NCBI GenBank assembly: GCA_037074705.1
Contig: CM073590.1
Location: 49,813,895-49,877,894, forward strand
DNA from: Zhengitettix transpicula
Lineage: Eukaryota > Arthropoda > Insecta > Orthoptera > Tetrigidae
Direction of reading: 5' to 3'
Length of the DNA stretch: 64,000 nt
Shown here: positions 36,367-49,974 of the stretch, piece after piece
How positions within the stretch are numbered: position 1 is the first letter of the stretch
How the letters are laid out: each line of letters begins with the position of its first letter
Notes under the pieces: model-generated
What the model saw: the letters and a program-made list of their open reading frames with translations, nothing else
What the model was told of the DNA's origin: nothing
Databases searched by the model: none
Translations under genes and position numbers: made by a program

Positions 36367-39300
36367 AATAAGTAATGGCTTTATTGTTAACCATGTGAAT
36401 CATAATTATTAACAAAAATCAGTTTTATTTTCATTGTAGTGCTTTGTGATATACGATGTTTTTTGTTTGATTACCTGGCGCATAGACAAACAAATCTGAT
36501 GGTTTTCCAACACGGGAACAGGCAACATACAATTGACCATGTGAGAAACATGGGTTTTCCAGATTAATACCACAAACACTTAATGATTGCCCCTGGGACT
36601 TGTTTATGGTCATAGCAAAAGCAAGCCGAACTGGAAACTGTAGTCGTTCAAAGTCAAACGGCACATCAGTCGGAATCATTGGGATGCGCGGTATGAGAAC
36701 GTCTTCTCCTTTATACTTTCCTTTCAGTGTAGTTGCTTCTATCACGTTGTTTAGTAATTTTTTTATCGCTAACGGTAATCCTTTGAAAAGACGCGGTTGG
36801 TTTATATTTTGCAACATTATAACTACCGATCCAACCTTTAATTGAAGATTGTGAGGTGGCAATCCTGGCAAATCCAGCGAGTTTAAAAATTCTGGTGGAT
36901 CGTTCACTACATCATCTTGGTTAGTAGCCGAATCAACTGATTTATATATTCTAGATTCGCCTGTAATTTGTTCTTGTATTTTTAAATTTAATTCATTTAC
37001 ATCTATGTTTTTTGCAGCCAATATAGCTCGTTCGCTCAACCAATCATGGTTTCTGTAATTTTGAGAAACGTCTGGAAACACCTTCTGAATAAGTTCATCT
37101 TTTGATCGAGTTAACTGACAAAAACTTTGAGGAAAGTTAATGCAGCCATTACCAATGTCAATGAGTTGTTTAGAGAATATGTTTCCAGATTGGTCATTTT
37201 GCAACTCGACACGCATATTATTGCTTAAATGAAGTACTTTGACATGTTTCCACAAATTGGAGGACTTTGGACATGCATTGAGTTCATCAGCTGGTGTTGA
37301 TCGTGGAATCAATGGCAATGTTTGACGAAAATCTCCTGCTAATAAAATCATTGCACCACCAAATTGGTTATGATTGCTCCGTAGATCTTTTAAGGTTCTG
37401 TCTAAAGCCTCCAAAGATTTTTTATGTGCCATCGTGCATTCATCCCAAATAATTAATTTACATTGCTGCAAGACCTTTGCCATTGCAGAGTTCTTCGAAA
37501 TGTTGCAGGTCGGAGTTTCATTGCTTTGCATATTTAATGGCAATTTTAATGCTGAATGGGCTGTTCGACCACCTTCAAGCAAAGTTGCTGCGATTCCCGA
37601 CGAAGCGAGTGAGAGTGCAATTTTATTTTGTGAGCGAATAGTTGCTAATATCAATGAAATGAAAAAAGTTTTTCCTGTACCACCAGGTGCATCTCCAGTT
37701 TCATCATTAATTACTTTCATAAGAGTATCAAATCCATACTTCTGTTGTTCATTCAACAGTGGAAGATTTGTTTGAATTAATTCTTTCAAAGTGTTAAGAT
37801 CATACAGTTTTTCTCGATTCAACTCTTGGTTAAAAGCATCATGCATTGGACGATTGGGCGCGGCCAGGCCTAATTGAATTAATAGTTTGTTTGACATCAT
37901 CAAGCACATGTCCTCAATTGAAATCAATGCTTCGTTGTAAATTTCTTCACTGATTTGTATATTTGGATTTCCCATTCTATTTCGTATTTGATACAAAATA
38001 TCATCACACATATAATCTTTGTACTTGATCCACAAATCAATTGGGTTTGATGGGAAGCATGTGGATATGATTATAGAAAACAATGTTCGTATTTGATGAG
38101 CGTGTGATGATATTACAGCATCATTGAGAGTTTGATCCCAATGAGCGTCATTTTCTAGCATTTGCAAACGTTGACAGGCTTCTCTGTAAGATCCACACAA
38201 TTCACCATCAAAAGTTCGTAAATGTTGGAATGATGTTGGGCCACGTACATTGACTAATAGCAGTCGTAAATAAAAACAATCATAATTGCTTGGATGTACT
38301 GAATAAATTGGACCAATGGCATCGGTGGAATACACATCTGGGTATCCTGGAACTTGTTTTCCTTGTTTCCGTCGTATAAATCTCCTTGAGGATTGATTCC
38401 AAGTATAATATTTTGGAATTTCAGAATATAGCAATGTTTGTGCAAAATCATCGTTTTGGCATGTCTCAAAAAAACTGGTTAATGTAGTAGATGGTGGCTG
38501 AGCAGCTCTTTGTACTGCGTTCTGTGCTGTAAAATACACTCTTTGTCCATTTTCTAAATGCACAGCTAAGTGAACCACAGAAGGGTGTCTCTCATGAATA
38601 GGAAAATAAAATATGCGCCATACTGCTTCATTACTACTAACATAGCGGCCCATTTGGTATAGGGTAACTTCATCATTGGAATTCTCTGCACCAATTCCAA
38701 TTACAGCCATATCACTCCCTTTAGTTACATATTTGCAAATGTATTTAATTAATTTCACTGAATGGTAAGATTCAACGTTGACGTGTGCTTTGAAGCTCTT
38801 TGATAAAATGGGTGAATATGGAACAATCCAACGATTATCTATTTCAATATCTTGTTGATTTATTTTGACAATTGTTGATCATCCATTGTCTGCTGTCGAT
38901 CGTCGACGATACAGTGGATAACCGTCATTACCAGTAATTGTTTCCGATATAAACGTCCGTTGATATCGTTTCGAACATTTGCCATCCATTATACATGGCG
39001 AATTTTGATTAAGAGTTCCACAGGGACCATGTATCATAATTTTGATAACTACCTCATGCAACAGGATCTACTTGTACATTAGGGATTTCAGCTGACATCT
39101 CTGCATCAACTTAATTTGGCCTTATCTTTTTAACCAACCAAATCAAAATGTGTGCATGTGGCAATCCACGTTTCTGCCACTCCACAGAATATATACAGCA
39201 GCGTGTCTCACCAAACACATAATGTTTTACGATTTTTGTCTAAAGACTCTGGCTGTAATATCATGACGATCAATGGGTGATTGCCCAGGGAATAACTCCT

Positions 39301-40871
39301 GCTTGATTTCTATCCAGTGCGGATTGCATGTAAATGTGATGAACAAATCTGCTGTACCATAATGACGAACATACGACATGGCATCTTGAGCATATTCGTG
39401 CATATGTCGAGGGCTTCCGATGTATGTCGCTGGAAGAATAGTCATCCGACCAACATTCTGTGCATTTCCATCAGTATTAATCGCATCTCGAAGGTGAATA
39501 TACTCTTCAGATCGGAGTTTGGTCTGATTCAACCTGATGAATGTTAATCTCTCCGTTTCAATTTTAACATACATGTCAACAATATATTTGTGATATAGTC
39601 GCCGACATTTCAATATGTGATTGACTTCGTTTTCCCGAATCAACAGGCGGTATGAATAATAGTTCATTGAACTGACTTTTTTGTTGGTTTCAGAACCTGT
39701 AAATAGATTTTGTTTTAATAACATTGAAATGTAAAATTAAAATACATAATATAGTGACTAAGATATTATCGCCATAGCTAAACTAATATTTTAATTACCT
39801 GTAATGGGATTTATCATTTTTATTGAGAAATCATAGCCATCTTCACCTTGCCAAAATATAATGGGATATTGCAGTGCATCATATTATCGGTGTGTACTCT
39901 TTATACGTTGTAATTGATCATTCCGACGATGTAAAACAATAATACGGGATTCCAAGTTTTCTCCAACTACAACGATAGCAACATCATCAATAGTTGGTGC
40001 ATTAAAACGTCTTGCATTTTGACCGGCAGGTGTTTTATCAGCTCTGATTACAATTTTGTGATTATCTGATGGCATCAGATCCAGGGCAGTTTTAAACAAT
40101 ATAATCAATTGATTTTGTTCATGAAATAAAGTTTGTAATTGTTCTACAATAGACCTCTTTACAAAATTGTTATGTGCACAACGCAGATTAATTTCTTGTG
40201 CTGAATTGCCCATAAAATAAATTTGTTGGAAATTGTAGTTGCTATCTGACACTGGTAACAGTGAACCGGCTCTGTGATATATTTGGCCTTGTATCTGTAA
40301 ATTAAAAAAAATATTATGTTTGCACCAAACACTATAAAATAAAATAAATAAGCAATGTGGGGCATAAATTAATGGATTGTCAGTGATCAAACTTGCGCGA
40401 TTATTAGTTGAATGTCGCGCTCGCGCTTCACGCGTTTGTGATATCCGAATTCTTTCACGTTCATTTCGGTCGTCACGTTCTTGTGCAGCATGATTTGATC
40501 GGTAATTAGCTTGGTTTGTAGCATTTCGGGTTCTTCTACCTAAATTGCTTTGTCTAATAGGAGGCATATCTACATTATAGATTATTGTGTCACATGCAAT
40601 AATTAGTGATCATAGGTAACTAAACACTGCACAAAACACGATATAGGTACGAATTTGTTTCGTTTATCAGTTGAAAAAAGCAAACTCAGTAGAGTAGGTA
40701 ACCGAAATTACAAGAAAAACAACACTGACATTGACTGTTTTTTTTTAATTTGATATGACTTGGAGTCAAATCCTTCAAGCCGTACTAATGTTTTATGCAT
40801 GTAAGTTGGTACAGGCGTTGTTGAGTTATGCGCTTACCAACACATTTTGCGATTCATTTTTATATTATAGA
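36367..40871 (-). mobile_element. Autonomous-type Helitron copy in H2, 3'-truncated
   Basis: 5' terminus TCTATAATATAAAAATGAAT starts at 40871 on minus, next to A. The 3' side ends in the same truncated joint as in H1, with ACCTGAATTTAAAAATAAG on plus. No 3' hairpin. The insertion and truncation joints are identical to H1 and H3. Confidence 0.85.
36431..40567 (-). pseudogene. Helitron Rep/helicase gene, copy 2 (helicase frame open)
   Basis: Same domain order as the copy at 27194-31333. A single open frame of 775 codons (36431-38758) runs from IKYICKYVTKG through all SF1 helicase motifs to the natural end VYHKALQ, because the T-run at about 36758 has 7 T. The Rep half is broken by the shared lesions (equivalent positions about 39057, 39111, 39227). 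It also has private nonsense codons at 38879-38881 (NG*STIVK for NGRSTIVK) and 39884-39886 (THR* before YDALQY). The N-terminal exon reads through the presumed first intron here. A helicase-only product could be read, but no promoter is visible for it. Confidence 0.95.
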
Positions 40872-42468
40872 TTTAATTGAGATTGAACGGAGTGAAGCTC
40901 CACACGGTCACTAATCAGATCTAACCAGTTATCTGAGTATACATTTTCACCACGCATTTATCATAAACAAAATTAATTTAATTAATATACCTTCTTTCTT
41001 GAAGCTCGGGATTGTCTCTTTTACACGATTAACTGAAGATGCTGACATTAATCTTGAAATGTCCCCAAAATCCACGGAATTCAGATGATATGACGAATAT
41101 TAAGAAGGTTTTCGTTCTTCCTGGTTGCGTTGATCCGTGTTCTTCTGAGTCAAGTTCGTGGATTCAAGACGCATCTTCGTCAATTGTTGCATGTGAATAT
41201 TAATAAACGCATGGTGGACTCTAAATGAAGTGTGTATAAATGTAAGCGTTGCAATTTAAATAGTAAGTTTAAAAGATTTTTGTATGTAGAAGCAGAACTG
41301 TTATATATAACACTTCGAATATTATAGAACGGATTTAATTAAATCATTAAACTATCTGAATTTAAAAATAATCAGTAATAAATTTGACATATAAGAGTAA
41401 ATTATTAAATATAACCAATTATTTTATCACTTATTTCTTCTTCTGATAAATATATAAACTTCACCTGCAATAATATTAGAGATGTAAATTGTAAACTATC
41501 AATCTTCGGACCTCAGTGTTCCACTTGTACCTATATTTGCGATTAATTTCGTATATTTACGCTATTAAACTCACAAATACAATGAAAATTCGTAAAGTGT
41601 ACTTACTTTCTACACGAATAACGACACTCGGTTTCCTTATTTAATAACTTTTATGTCGTTTATATTCAGTAGTTTAAAAATAACATTCACATTCTTTCGT
41701 CTCTATATCAAAACAGCATTAAAATCAAATTGAAACTTAATTATTAATTTGTTTAGATAATTCAAATCTTCTCCGAAAATGTAAATACAGATATAAATTT
41801 AAAATATATTCTTAATAGAAGTATCGGCAGTATTGAAATATATCCAAATCGTTGTCGTAAGAGAAACTATAGAGTATTCGGGACTAGATCCCAGAAATGC
41901 AAATGACCATTGTCAATATTAAATGAATCATATTTCATAACTTCTTCTTATACACACTCAAAAACTAATCAATTGCATAATAACTTGAAGACAAAACAGA
42001 TAAAATGTTGTTATATCTTATGAATGTCAATAATGTTAAAGAAAGACGAAACTAATCATGCCTAAACAATGAAAACATTCTTCAAAACGTATGTTTGTAT
42101 TTCAGGTAACCCTGCTCTTTTCCTCTAAATTAAAAGGTTTAAATTCAACCTCGTTTTCCATTTACTAATATGTTTAATTAACGATTTTGCATCCTCTGTC
42201 TTTTAGTTTACCATCATATATCAATTCTTACGGTTGAGATTGTTATGTATATTTGTTATGTATATTTACATATTTAAGCTGAGAAATTATTCGATAAAAT
42301 ACACGAATAATAAACCGATGGATTTATAGAGTAAAAGGTTTTAGACTTTAATCTCATTCCTAAATCAGGAAATACTAGCATATTGTTTTCAGATGACATT
42401 TACTGTATCATTACTTATTTTCTTTAGTCCTAGATCGACATTCACCACCAATATATAATACCAATTAT

Positions 42469-42475
42469 TAATAAA
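42469..42475. other. TAATAAA landmark at the H2 to N1 passage
   Basis: The TAATAAA that serves as target site of the Jockey insertion in N0 and N1 is present here uninterrupted (TTATTAATAAAGTCAATAG). It is thus the empty-site version for that insertion. Confidence 0.6.
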
Positions 42476-45450
42476 GTCAATAGCCCTACTTTGTAGAGAA
42501 ATCCTGACAAATATTGAATTGTCAATATGAGAAATTAGAAATGTTAAAATTTCCCAGAATAATGTAAACAGTTCTACTTCTACACAGTAAATCAATGTAA
42601 TTTACAGCTATTTAACGTGAGGAGTGAATAGAATAGAAACAGGAACTACTATTTTATATCACTGTGATACTATTTTAAACCTAATATTACGGACAATTCC
42701 AGATAATTTACAGGCTATGATGAAGTTACGGACAAATGTTACAAGTGTGGACTTACCTGGTTTCTCATAGTTGTCAGTGGCCACGTGTAGATCATAGCGA
42801 TGTAGATGATTCATAGGTACTGAGGATCTATGTAACCTGCATCGTAACTGCAGTAGATGTTTTTTATTTAACAGCCGAGATGAATTGGACGTTCAATGCC
42901 ACCTGGAAATTAAGATTGTTTCATTAAATAAGTATATTCTGTCAATTTATGACCAATGATTAAACCGTTTACATCAAGGCGCCGTACCTACAGCGTGTAA
43001 TTTTGCATGACGATGATTTCTTCGAAATGAAAGTTATGGCTTATTTCTTCGTGACTATGTGTTCATTAAATTGTAGTGATTGCTGCTGTGAATCTACCGA
43101 ACCTTTCTGCTTTACGTTTACTGTGGACTGATGCAGGCTTAGTAACAAAGCGTCATTCTCAAACGTCACCAACCATGCAGAAATCACAACGGATATCAAA
43201 AATGTTTTCAGCGATTCTGTAACTTAGAAATAGTAAATATGTTAATATACATGTAATTATCTTTATTTACGTTGAATTAAAATAAGTTTCACATATCGTG
43301 ATTTTCATAGTAATATTAATGCGTACTTAAGACTAAGTCATGTCTCATAACATTGTACTTAGAAATAACTGTGAAAGTTGAAGATTCTAATTAGTTTTAG
43401 TAATTCCTATCTTGATGTAATATGAATTTACAATCACCACAATCAGAAATTCGAAAATTTCATTAAAGTAACCGATAAACCTGCTTTAAAATAGTATTTG
43501 TTTTGGCAATAATTATTTACAATAAACAATCCTAACCTTATTATATTTAAGATTATGGTAATTCAATTCGTACCATCGCACAAGAGTCGATTTCTGCAGG
43601 CAGGCGAGATTGATGAATGCTTAAGGCCAACTCCACGTAGTTCTCAGTTAGCAAAATACTTATCGGCAGTGTTGATGATTTCATCCCCAAATCACCACCT
43701 GTAATGTCCACACTTGTAACATCTGCCAGATACTTTTCATTATTACAATGCAAATATCGAGATATTTTACACGGATAGTTCATTAAGATCTATAGTCGTT
43801 GATATGATTTGACTGTGTACATCGTTTCACTCCGCACATACATATTCTAGAATTTTTGTGCCTTAATAATTATTTGACGTGATTAAAATTATTTCTCGTT
43901 CTGGAGAATATAATTCGTATAGAGGTTGCCAGTGGAGACGTCGTTATTTAACCATAAATATAGTATTGTCGAAGAAGTGCCCCACATTAGTAAGTGTTAA
44001 ATCGCTAATCACAGAGGAAAAAACCAACAAATTACTTTCTACTCAAATTTGGACGATTATTGTTGTTATTGCACTACAGTGTAATTTTCTGGAATGAGAG
44101 GAATAATATGAAATGATTATATTCTCAGTTATGTAGAGGACGTTTAATGTTTTACCGAAACTATTTAGGGATCGTGAATGTCGTGTGAGAATTGGAAAGA
44201 AAGGCTTGAGTGTGTGGAGTTGTAGGAAAAACGGTACGTCTAACGAAATAAGGCGCTCAAATGTGAACATTGCTTTAAAAACCTATTTCGAATCCTAATA
44301 TGTATTTAACACAGTAGAAAACCGTCTTCAACCGCTTTCTTACTTAAATTCAGCTTGAAATAATATTATCATTAAAGTGAATTCTTATATTCTACAGATA
44401 TTCGTATATCACGCCTACTCACCTGTTCCAATTTCAAAAAAATGATTTATTAATACGATCATAATTATATTGGAAATATTCTTTGTCTCCAAACTTCTGT
44501 GGAGGAAACTCGCCGAATATACGTTATACGATGTAAATAAAGGCTTAGTAATATATTGAGGGTCTTTGCTCTCAAAGATTTTTCTGCTTTTCGAAAAAAG
44601 TTTGGATTAACGTCTTAGGGAAACATTTTATACATTTTTTGATATATGACATTTTAGGCTTTGGTAGGGTTGGGTTTCAATATCCATTTGGAGATCCATT
44701 CTCTTACAAGTGTGAACGACGTACCTCTTTTTAGTAGCGTCGATGACACTAATTTTGACGTTCTAGTCTAGAATGCAGGAAACAGAAGCTGAGCTTTGAT
44801 TTGCTATCAATATAGATTTTTTTAATTAATCTTCATGATCTTCAAGAATTTCGATTTGTGAACATCCTTTGAAGAATTGTGCAGAGCAACGACTGTAAAG
44901 AAACATTATGAATACATAGTTGTACTGTAATAGTTTAAATCATTCAGTAATTTGTGTGAATATGCAAGTTTAAACTGAATAATTGAACGACATATTGAAA
45001 ACAAGAACTTAATGAATTTTATTGAAATGTAGTGTAGTGGAGAAGACAATTACAAAAAAATTATCAATTAATTATTAATAATAATAGTATTCAATCAAGT
45101 ACGTACCTCATCTACGGTTGCGTTTTTAGCACCAGCCTGCAGGATCACAGAAAAGTCACAGGTCTTCGAATTATTCTCTTCAGTAACTCCCAACAGGTAA
45201 GCAGCCCTCCTTCACACATCGAAGAATTCCTCCGCACACCACCTGAAAGGGCCACACTTGTAACATCTGCCAGAGACTTATATCAATATTACTGCAATTT
45301 TAATGGATCTTTCATTAAGATTCAACGGAGTGAATATGATCTAACTACTTGTTGTCTGAGAATACATTTTCACAACGCACCTATCATAAACAAAATAAAT
45401 TTTAATAATATATCTTCTTGTTTAAAGTTCGGGATTGTCTCTTGTTTTAG

Positions 45451-45560
45451 GCTACCTTCCTCTACCCTTCCACATGTCCCCTTTCAAATCCCTTCCTATG
45501 CTATTAAAGGGGAGTTGCCCAAAGTGGATTACCCTCATGTAGCCTGTTGCTCTAAATAAA
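45451..45560 (+). mobile_element. SINE-like family S, truncated copy in N1
   Basis: Same 3'-end fragment at the same position as in N0 and N2. It replaces about 330 bp that H units have after GGGATTGTCTCTT. Confidence 0.7.
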
Positions 45561-45999
45561 AAGAATGGATTTTAATTAACCTATTAAATTATCCGAATAT
45601 TAAAAATACCCAGTAATTAATATGATATATGATTGTAATTTATTAAAACAGTCATTTATTTATTCCGTTATTTCTTCTGAAAATAAAACTAGAGATGTAA
45701 CTTTTAATCCATCAACCCTGGGACTCCAATATTAATTATAATAAAATACGGCGAATTGTTTCTTTATTCTATGCGTTAGTAAACTTGTGGTCTTGGATGT
45801 GACCCTTGTCATTCCAAGTTAGAGACGAGAGAAGCAGATTAACTTGCTTACCGCATAATAACATATAACCGACATGATGTTAGCGATCAATCTGGTCATT
45901 GGGGAAACTACATGTTTGAAGCGTTAAGGATGTTATGGGGCAGATGGGAAGAGCGGATATTATAGGGAGTATGGTAGTGCCAGTTGGTAGGAGGGCAAG

Positions 46000-48673
46000 T
46001 TAGGTAATTCCAGAGTGATTTAGGGGGAGGATGATGTCAATTGGTAGTTTACGTTTTAGTCTGCGATTTTGTGAAGGATTGCTGTAGAATAGCTCAATGC
46101 TGGGATTTGGATGGTTGATAGAGCTATTTATTAAGGACTTGGTAGATTTCTGAATTATGGCAAGGATTAGGGGAATTTCAAGGTCTTTGTGGATAACTGA
46201 GTTGCGAAGGTACCATGGGGAATTTGATATTAAACGGAGAATTTTGTTTTGTTTGGTTTGTATTTTGTTGGAGTGGGACTAGGCAGTGCATCCCCATATG
46301 GCACATGAGTACGACCATATTGGGCGGATTACGGATAGATAGCGGAGTCTTTTGGTGCTAAGGGATATGGGAGATTTTCTGTTTATAAGAGGAAAGAGTT
46401 GTTTTATTTTGTTGCTGATTCTGGAGGTAATGTGGGCTATGTGAGGATTCCATGATAATTTGGAATCAAGGATAACGCCTAGGTATGGTGTAGTTTGTTG
46501 GATAGGTATTTTGGTGCCATTGAGAAAGAAGGAGTGGTTGATGGAATGTTTGGTTTTAAGGGTGAAGGGAATGATTGTGGAGTTGGTAGGGTTTATTTTG
46601 ATTCTCCATTTTTTAGCCCAGCTTTCAATATCATTAAGGGCGATATGTAGTTTTTTGGAGCCCGAGTCTAGAGAGGATGTTTGATGGAGTATGGCAAGGT
46701 CATCTGCAAAAAGTACTGTTTTAGTAGATAGGTGTTGAAGTATGTCGTTAAAATAGAGGTTGAAGAGGAAAGGGCCTAGGATGCTGCCTTGGGGGACGCC
46801 GGAGGAAATAGGGTAGGAATTTGAAATGGTATTGTTAAATTTGACAGAGAAGGAGCGGTTAGTAAGATAATTAGTAAGGATTCTGGAGAGGGAATCATTA
46901 AGTGGGTCTTTGATTTTGGAAAGTAGAGATTGTGGTGTACTTTATCAAAAGCTTTTTCTGCATCTAGAAAGGCACCAATGCACGAGTTATTGTTGAAGTA
47001 GGATGTCACTGAGTAGAGTTGATAGGTGCAAGAGTGTTTGGGCCTAAAGCCGTATTGGACAGATGGAATGAGGTGGGTTAATTCTTTCCTAAGGAGGGGA
47101 AGAAGTAGTTTTTCGAACAGTTTGGATAGAGAGGGGAGGAGACTGATAGGTCTGTAACTATTGGGACAGGATTTGGGTTTGTTTGGCTTTGGGATCATTA
47201 TTATATGTGCGTGCTTCCAGGCTATTGGGTAATATGTTGTACGGATGATTGCATTGAAAATGATTGTTATTAAGGTTGAAGCTTTTTAGGGAGGTTTTTC
47301 AGGTGGAGGGGAGTGATAAGGTCGTGACCGGCGGAGGGTTTATTTTTTAATTTGTTTATGGTTGAGCGGACTAGGGGAGGGCTAAATAGTTTAGGTAGAG
47401 CTGACAGTTGAAGAGGTTGGAGGAGAGTGTTATTTATCTTGTTATTGTGGTAAAAGTTAATTGTTTGGTTTGGAGAGAATTTGGATGTGAGAATGTTTGC
47501 GAATAGATTAGCTTTATGGGCTGGAGTGGTACACCATTGGTTTTGATGTTTGAGAGGAGGGATATCACAATGAGGTTTGGTTAGGGTTTTGGTTTTTCTC
47601 CATATGGAGTAGTCGGAGGAATTCAGTTGTTGGAGATGATTAAAGTAGTTTGCGTCGAAGATGTCTTTTAATGCTAGTTTGAGATGTCGGGGAATAGTGT
47701 TAAAGTGGGTTTTGTCAGCTGGGTGTTTAGATGCAATCCATATTTTACGGGAATATTTTTTTGTGTGCAGAAGGTCTTTTATGATAGGGTTTAAGGGATA
47801 TTGACAACGTTTTTTAGTTGGGGGTGGTAAGCGGGAATCTGATGCAGAAGAAAGGATGATTGTTTGCAAGTTGGCAAGAGCTGTGTCAATATCGGAAGGA
47901 GATTTAAGAGGAATTTGTAAATTTATTTGTGGGTCAATGAGAGAAGAGTAACGTTGGCAATTTATGAAGTGGCTATTTATATTCGGAGAAGCGAGTGGAA
48001 TTAGAGTAAGATTAAGATGGGCGACATAAGGGAGGTGATCTGAGGAAAGTTCGTGCAGTACTGATTTAGTAAAGTAGTGGGAGGTTTTAAAACAGATAAA
48101 AAGGTCAAGGATATCTGGACATCTTGCATTGTCTGGATAGAAGGTGGGCTCCGGAGGGAAGATAATTTGGTGTGGTTTATGGAGGATAAAATTGTATAGG
48201 TTGTTTCCTCTGGGATTGGGAATTCTGGATCCAAAATGGGGATGCTTAGCATTGAAATCGCCTCCTAAAATGAATGGAGAATGGCATGCATTTAGGTGTT
48301 TAGACCAAAAGTCATGTGGAAGAGTTATAGAAGGGGAAGAGTAGAAGCTGGCTATGTTAATTGATTGGTTGTTAGCAAGGTTTAGTGTTAATTGGAATTC
48401 TTTGGTCGTTATGGGAGGAAGCCCATTATGATTAGTGGAGTTTTTGATGAGGATAGCGGATCCTCCTTTTCTGGTGGAGTCAGGGTGGTCTGCTCTATAC
48501 GTTTTGTACCCATGGATGTTGAGACGGTGGGTGGGCGTGAGTTTGGTTTCGGACAAAAGGAGGATTTCTATTTCGTGGGTATTTAGAAAAAGGGAAAGTT
48601 CGTGGAATTTGTTGGATACTCTTCGGGCATTTTATGTGCATATGGAGAAGTTTTTGGGAGGATAAGGGTTCAT
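46000..48673 (-). pseudogene. J2 ORF2: endonuclease-reverse transcriptase (broken)
   Basis: Would cut target DNA and reverse transcribe the element RNA. The ATG at 48673 overlaps the ORF1 stop (ATGA). The APE-type endonuclease has NAR near the start, LSETKLTP, GGDFNAKH and SSDHLP (open 47270-48556). RT follows with SYRPISLLP, motif A FLDAEKAFDKV, SSGVPQGSILGPFLF (about 46780-46806) and the catalytic FADDLAIL (46687-46713). The C-terminal YLGVILDSKLSW region ends at 46000. Breaks: a stop after SICT near 48634, a one-base loss in an A-run near 47284, a frameshift near 46935 and a TAG at 46279-46281, the last shared with J1. Confidence 0.9.
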
Positions 48674-49974
48674 TTATTTAGCTTCAATAAGCTTGGGTAA
48701 TAGGGTTGAAAGGAGATTAATAAGTGGAGTGATAAGGGAGATGAGGCTATGAATGGTGTAAAACGACAGTAGTATTTGGTCTTGGTTCGATGTGTTAGCT
48801 TGGGTTGATTGTGAAGGATGTTGTACTTGTGAAGAGCTGTGTGATTGGGAGTGCAGTTTGAGGTTGATGAGGTAGAGGGTTTGTCTGGGTTGGGTTTGTT
48901 GTAGAAATTTTGAAGCGATTTATAATGTGGACAGCCCCGGTAGTTCGCAGTGTGTGGGTCTTTGCAATTGGTGCAAATTGGGGTAGAGGATTTTGGGTTA
49001 GGACACTTTGAAGAGAGGTGATAGGATTCTCGGGGGGGATTGTGGCAGTAGTTTTTTGAGTGACCGAAGGCTTGGCACTTCATACATTGGACAATCGATC
49101 TTTTTGGTTTAGGAGGTTCAATTTTTACATTACAGTGGTATAGAGTAGTTATTTCAAAGATAGTATGGTTTTGGGTCAGGGGAAAGATCCAGGAAAAATA
49201 TGGAAAGCGTTGTTTTTGTGACCGGATGTCTAACGGGTAGAATTTGGGCGGGTGAAAATCCTAATTCTTTAATTTCAGTTAGTATAATAGTTGTATCAGA
49301 ATTTGGGTGAAGGCCTCTAATATCAACTCTGAACTTTCTCTCGTCTCTAACTTGGAATGTGTGAAATTCCGCATGCTTTTGTTGAAGATATTTGATGACT
49401 GTTCTAAAGCCGTTTATTGACGATGTTTTTAATTTAAGTTTGTTATCTGCCATGTTGTATATAAATTTATCACCACAGATTGTTTTTAACTGATGAAGAA
49501 AGGTATTTACATTATTGATGTTGCTGATGAAAAGGTAGCACTTGGCGTGGTGTGGCGGGAGGGGCACTATCTGTAGATACTTCTTCGTTTTGAAGAATTT
49601 GTAAACGGTTTGATGTGAGAAAAGGAGAGTTTTGATGAGAGTTGTGGTTGTTTGATGATGTAGGGTTTGGGATGCTAGGTGGTGCATTTGAGGGAATGCT
49701 TTTTCTTTTTTTTTGAAGAAATAGTTGTAAAAGCTGGGGAGAGAGGGATAGGTAATTCATTAGAGGCTGTTGATGGCTGGTTGAGGTTTTCACATTCGAG
49801 ATCCATATCCATGATGGAGACGGGACCCTCGAGCTGGGGCTGCTGCGTTGCGATGCTGACGCTCTCGAAGGTGTAGTAATGTAGATGATCTCGAAGAAGT
49901 AGTGACGACGGATGAGAATGGATGATGCTTTTCGAGTCTTCAATATACCACTCGGTGTACTTCGATGGGTTCAC
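48670..49974 (-). pseudogene. J2 ORF1: Gag-like RNA-binding protein (frameshifted)
   Basis: Would package element RNA. It runs from MNPSKYTEWYI through a Ser/Asn/Pro-rich head with MDMDLECENLNQP, then FHTFQVRDERKFRVDIRGLH (about 49330-49400). Zinc knuckles follow: CMKCQAFGHSKNYC, then a CPNP..CTNCKDPHTANYRGC segment (49083-48900). Three frames are used: shifts lie near 49700 (a K-rich A-run), near 49550 and near 49160. J1 shows the undisrupted joint HPKNHTIFEI for the last one. An equivalent first ATG (MNNTG) lies about 18 bp upstream in the J1 form. Confidence 0.85.

Larger units (their letters stand above)
33429..42750. repeat. Unit H2 (cleanest H unit)
   Basis: About 9.3 kb without nested insertions, giving the empty sites for the Helitron in H1. 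Directly follows H1 with no N unit between. Bases 33429-36367 and 40872-42750 are AT-rich unit body without a recognised gene apart from the small ORF at 35021. Confidence 0.85.
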
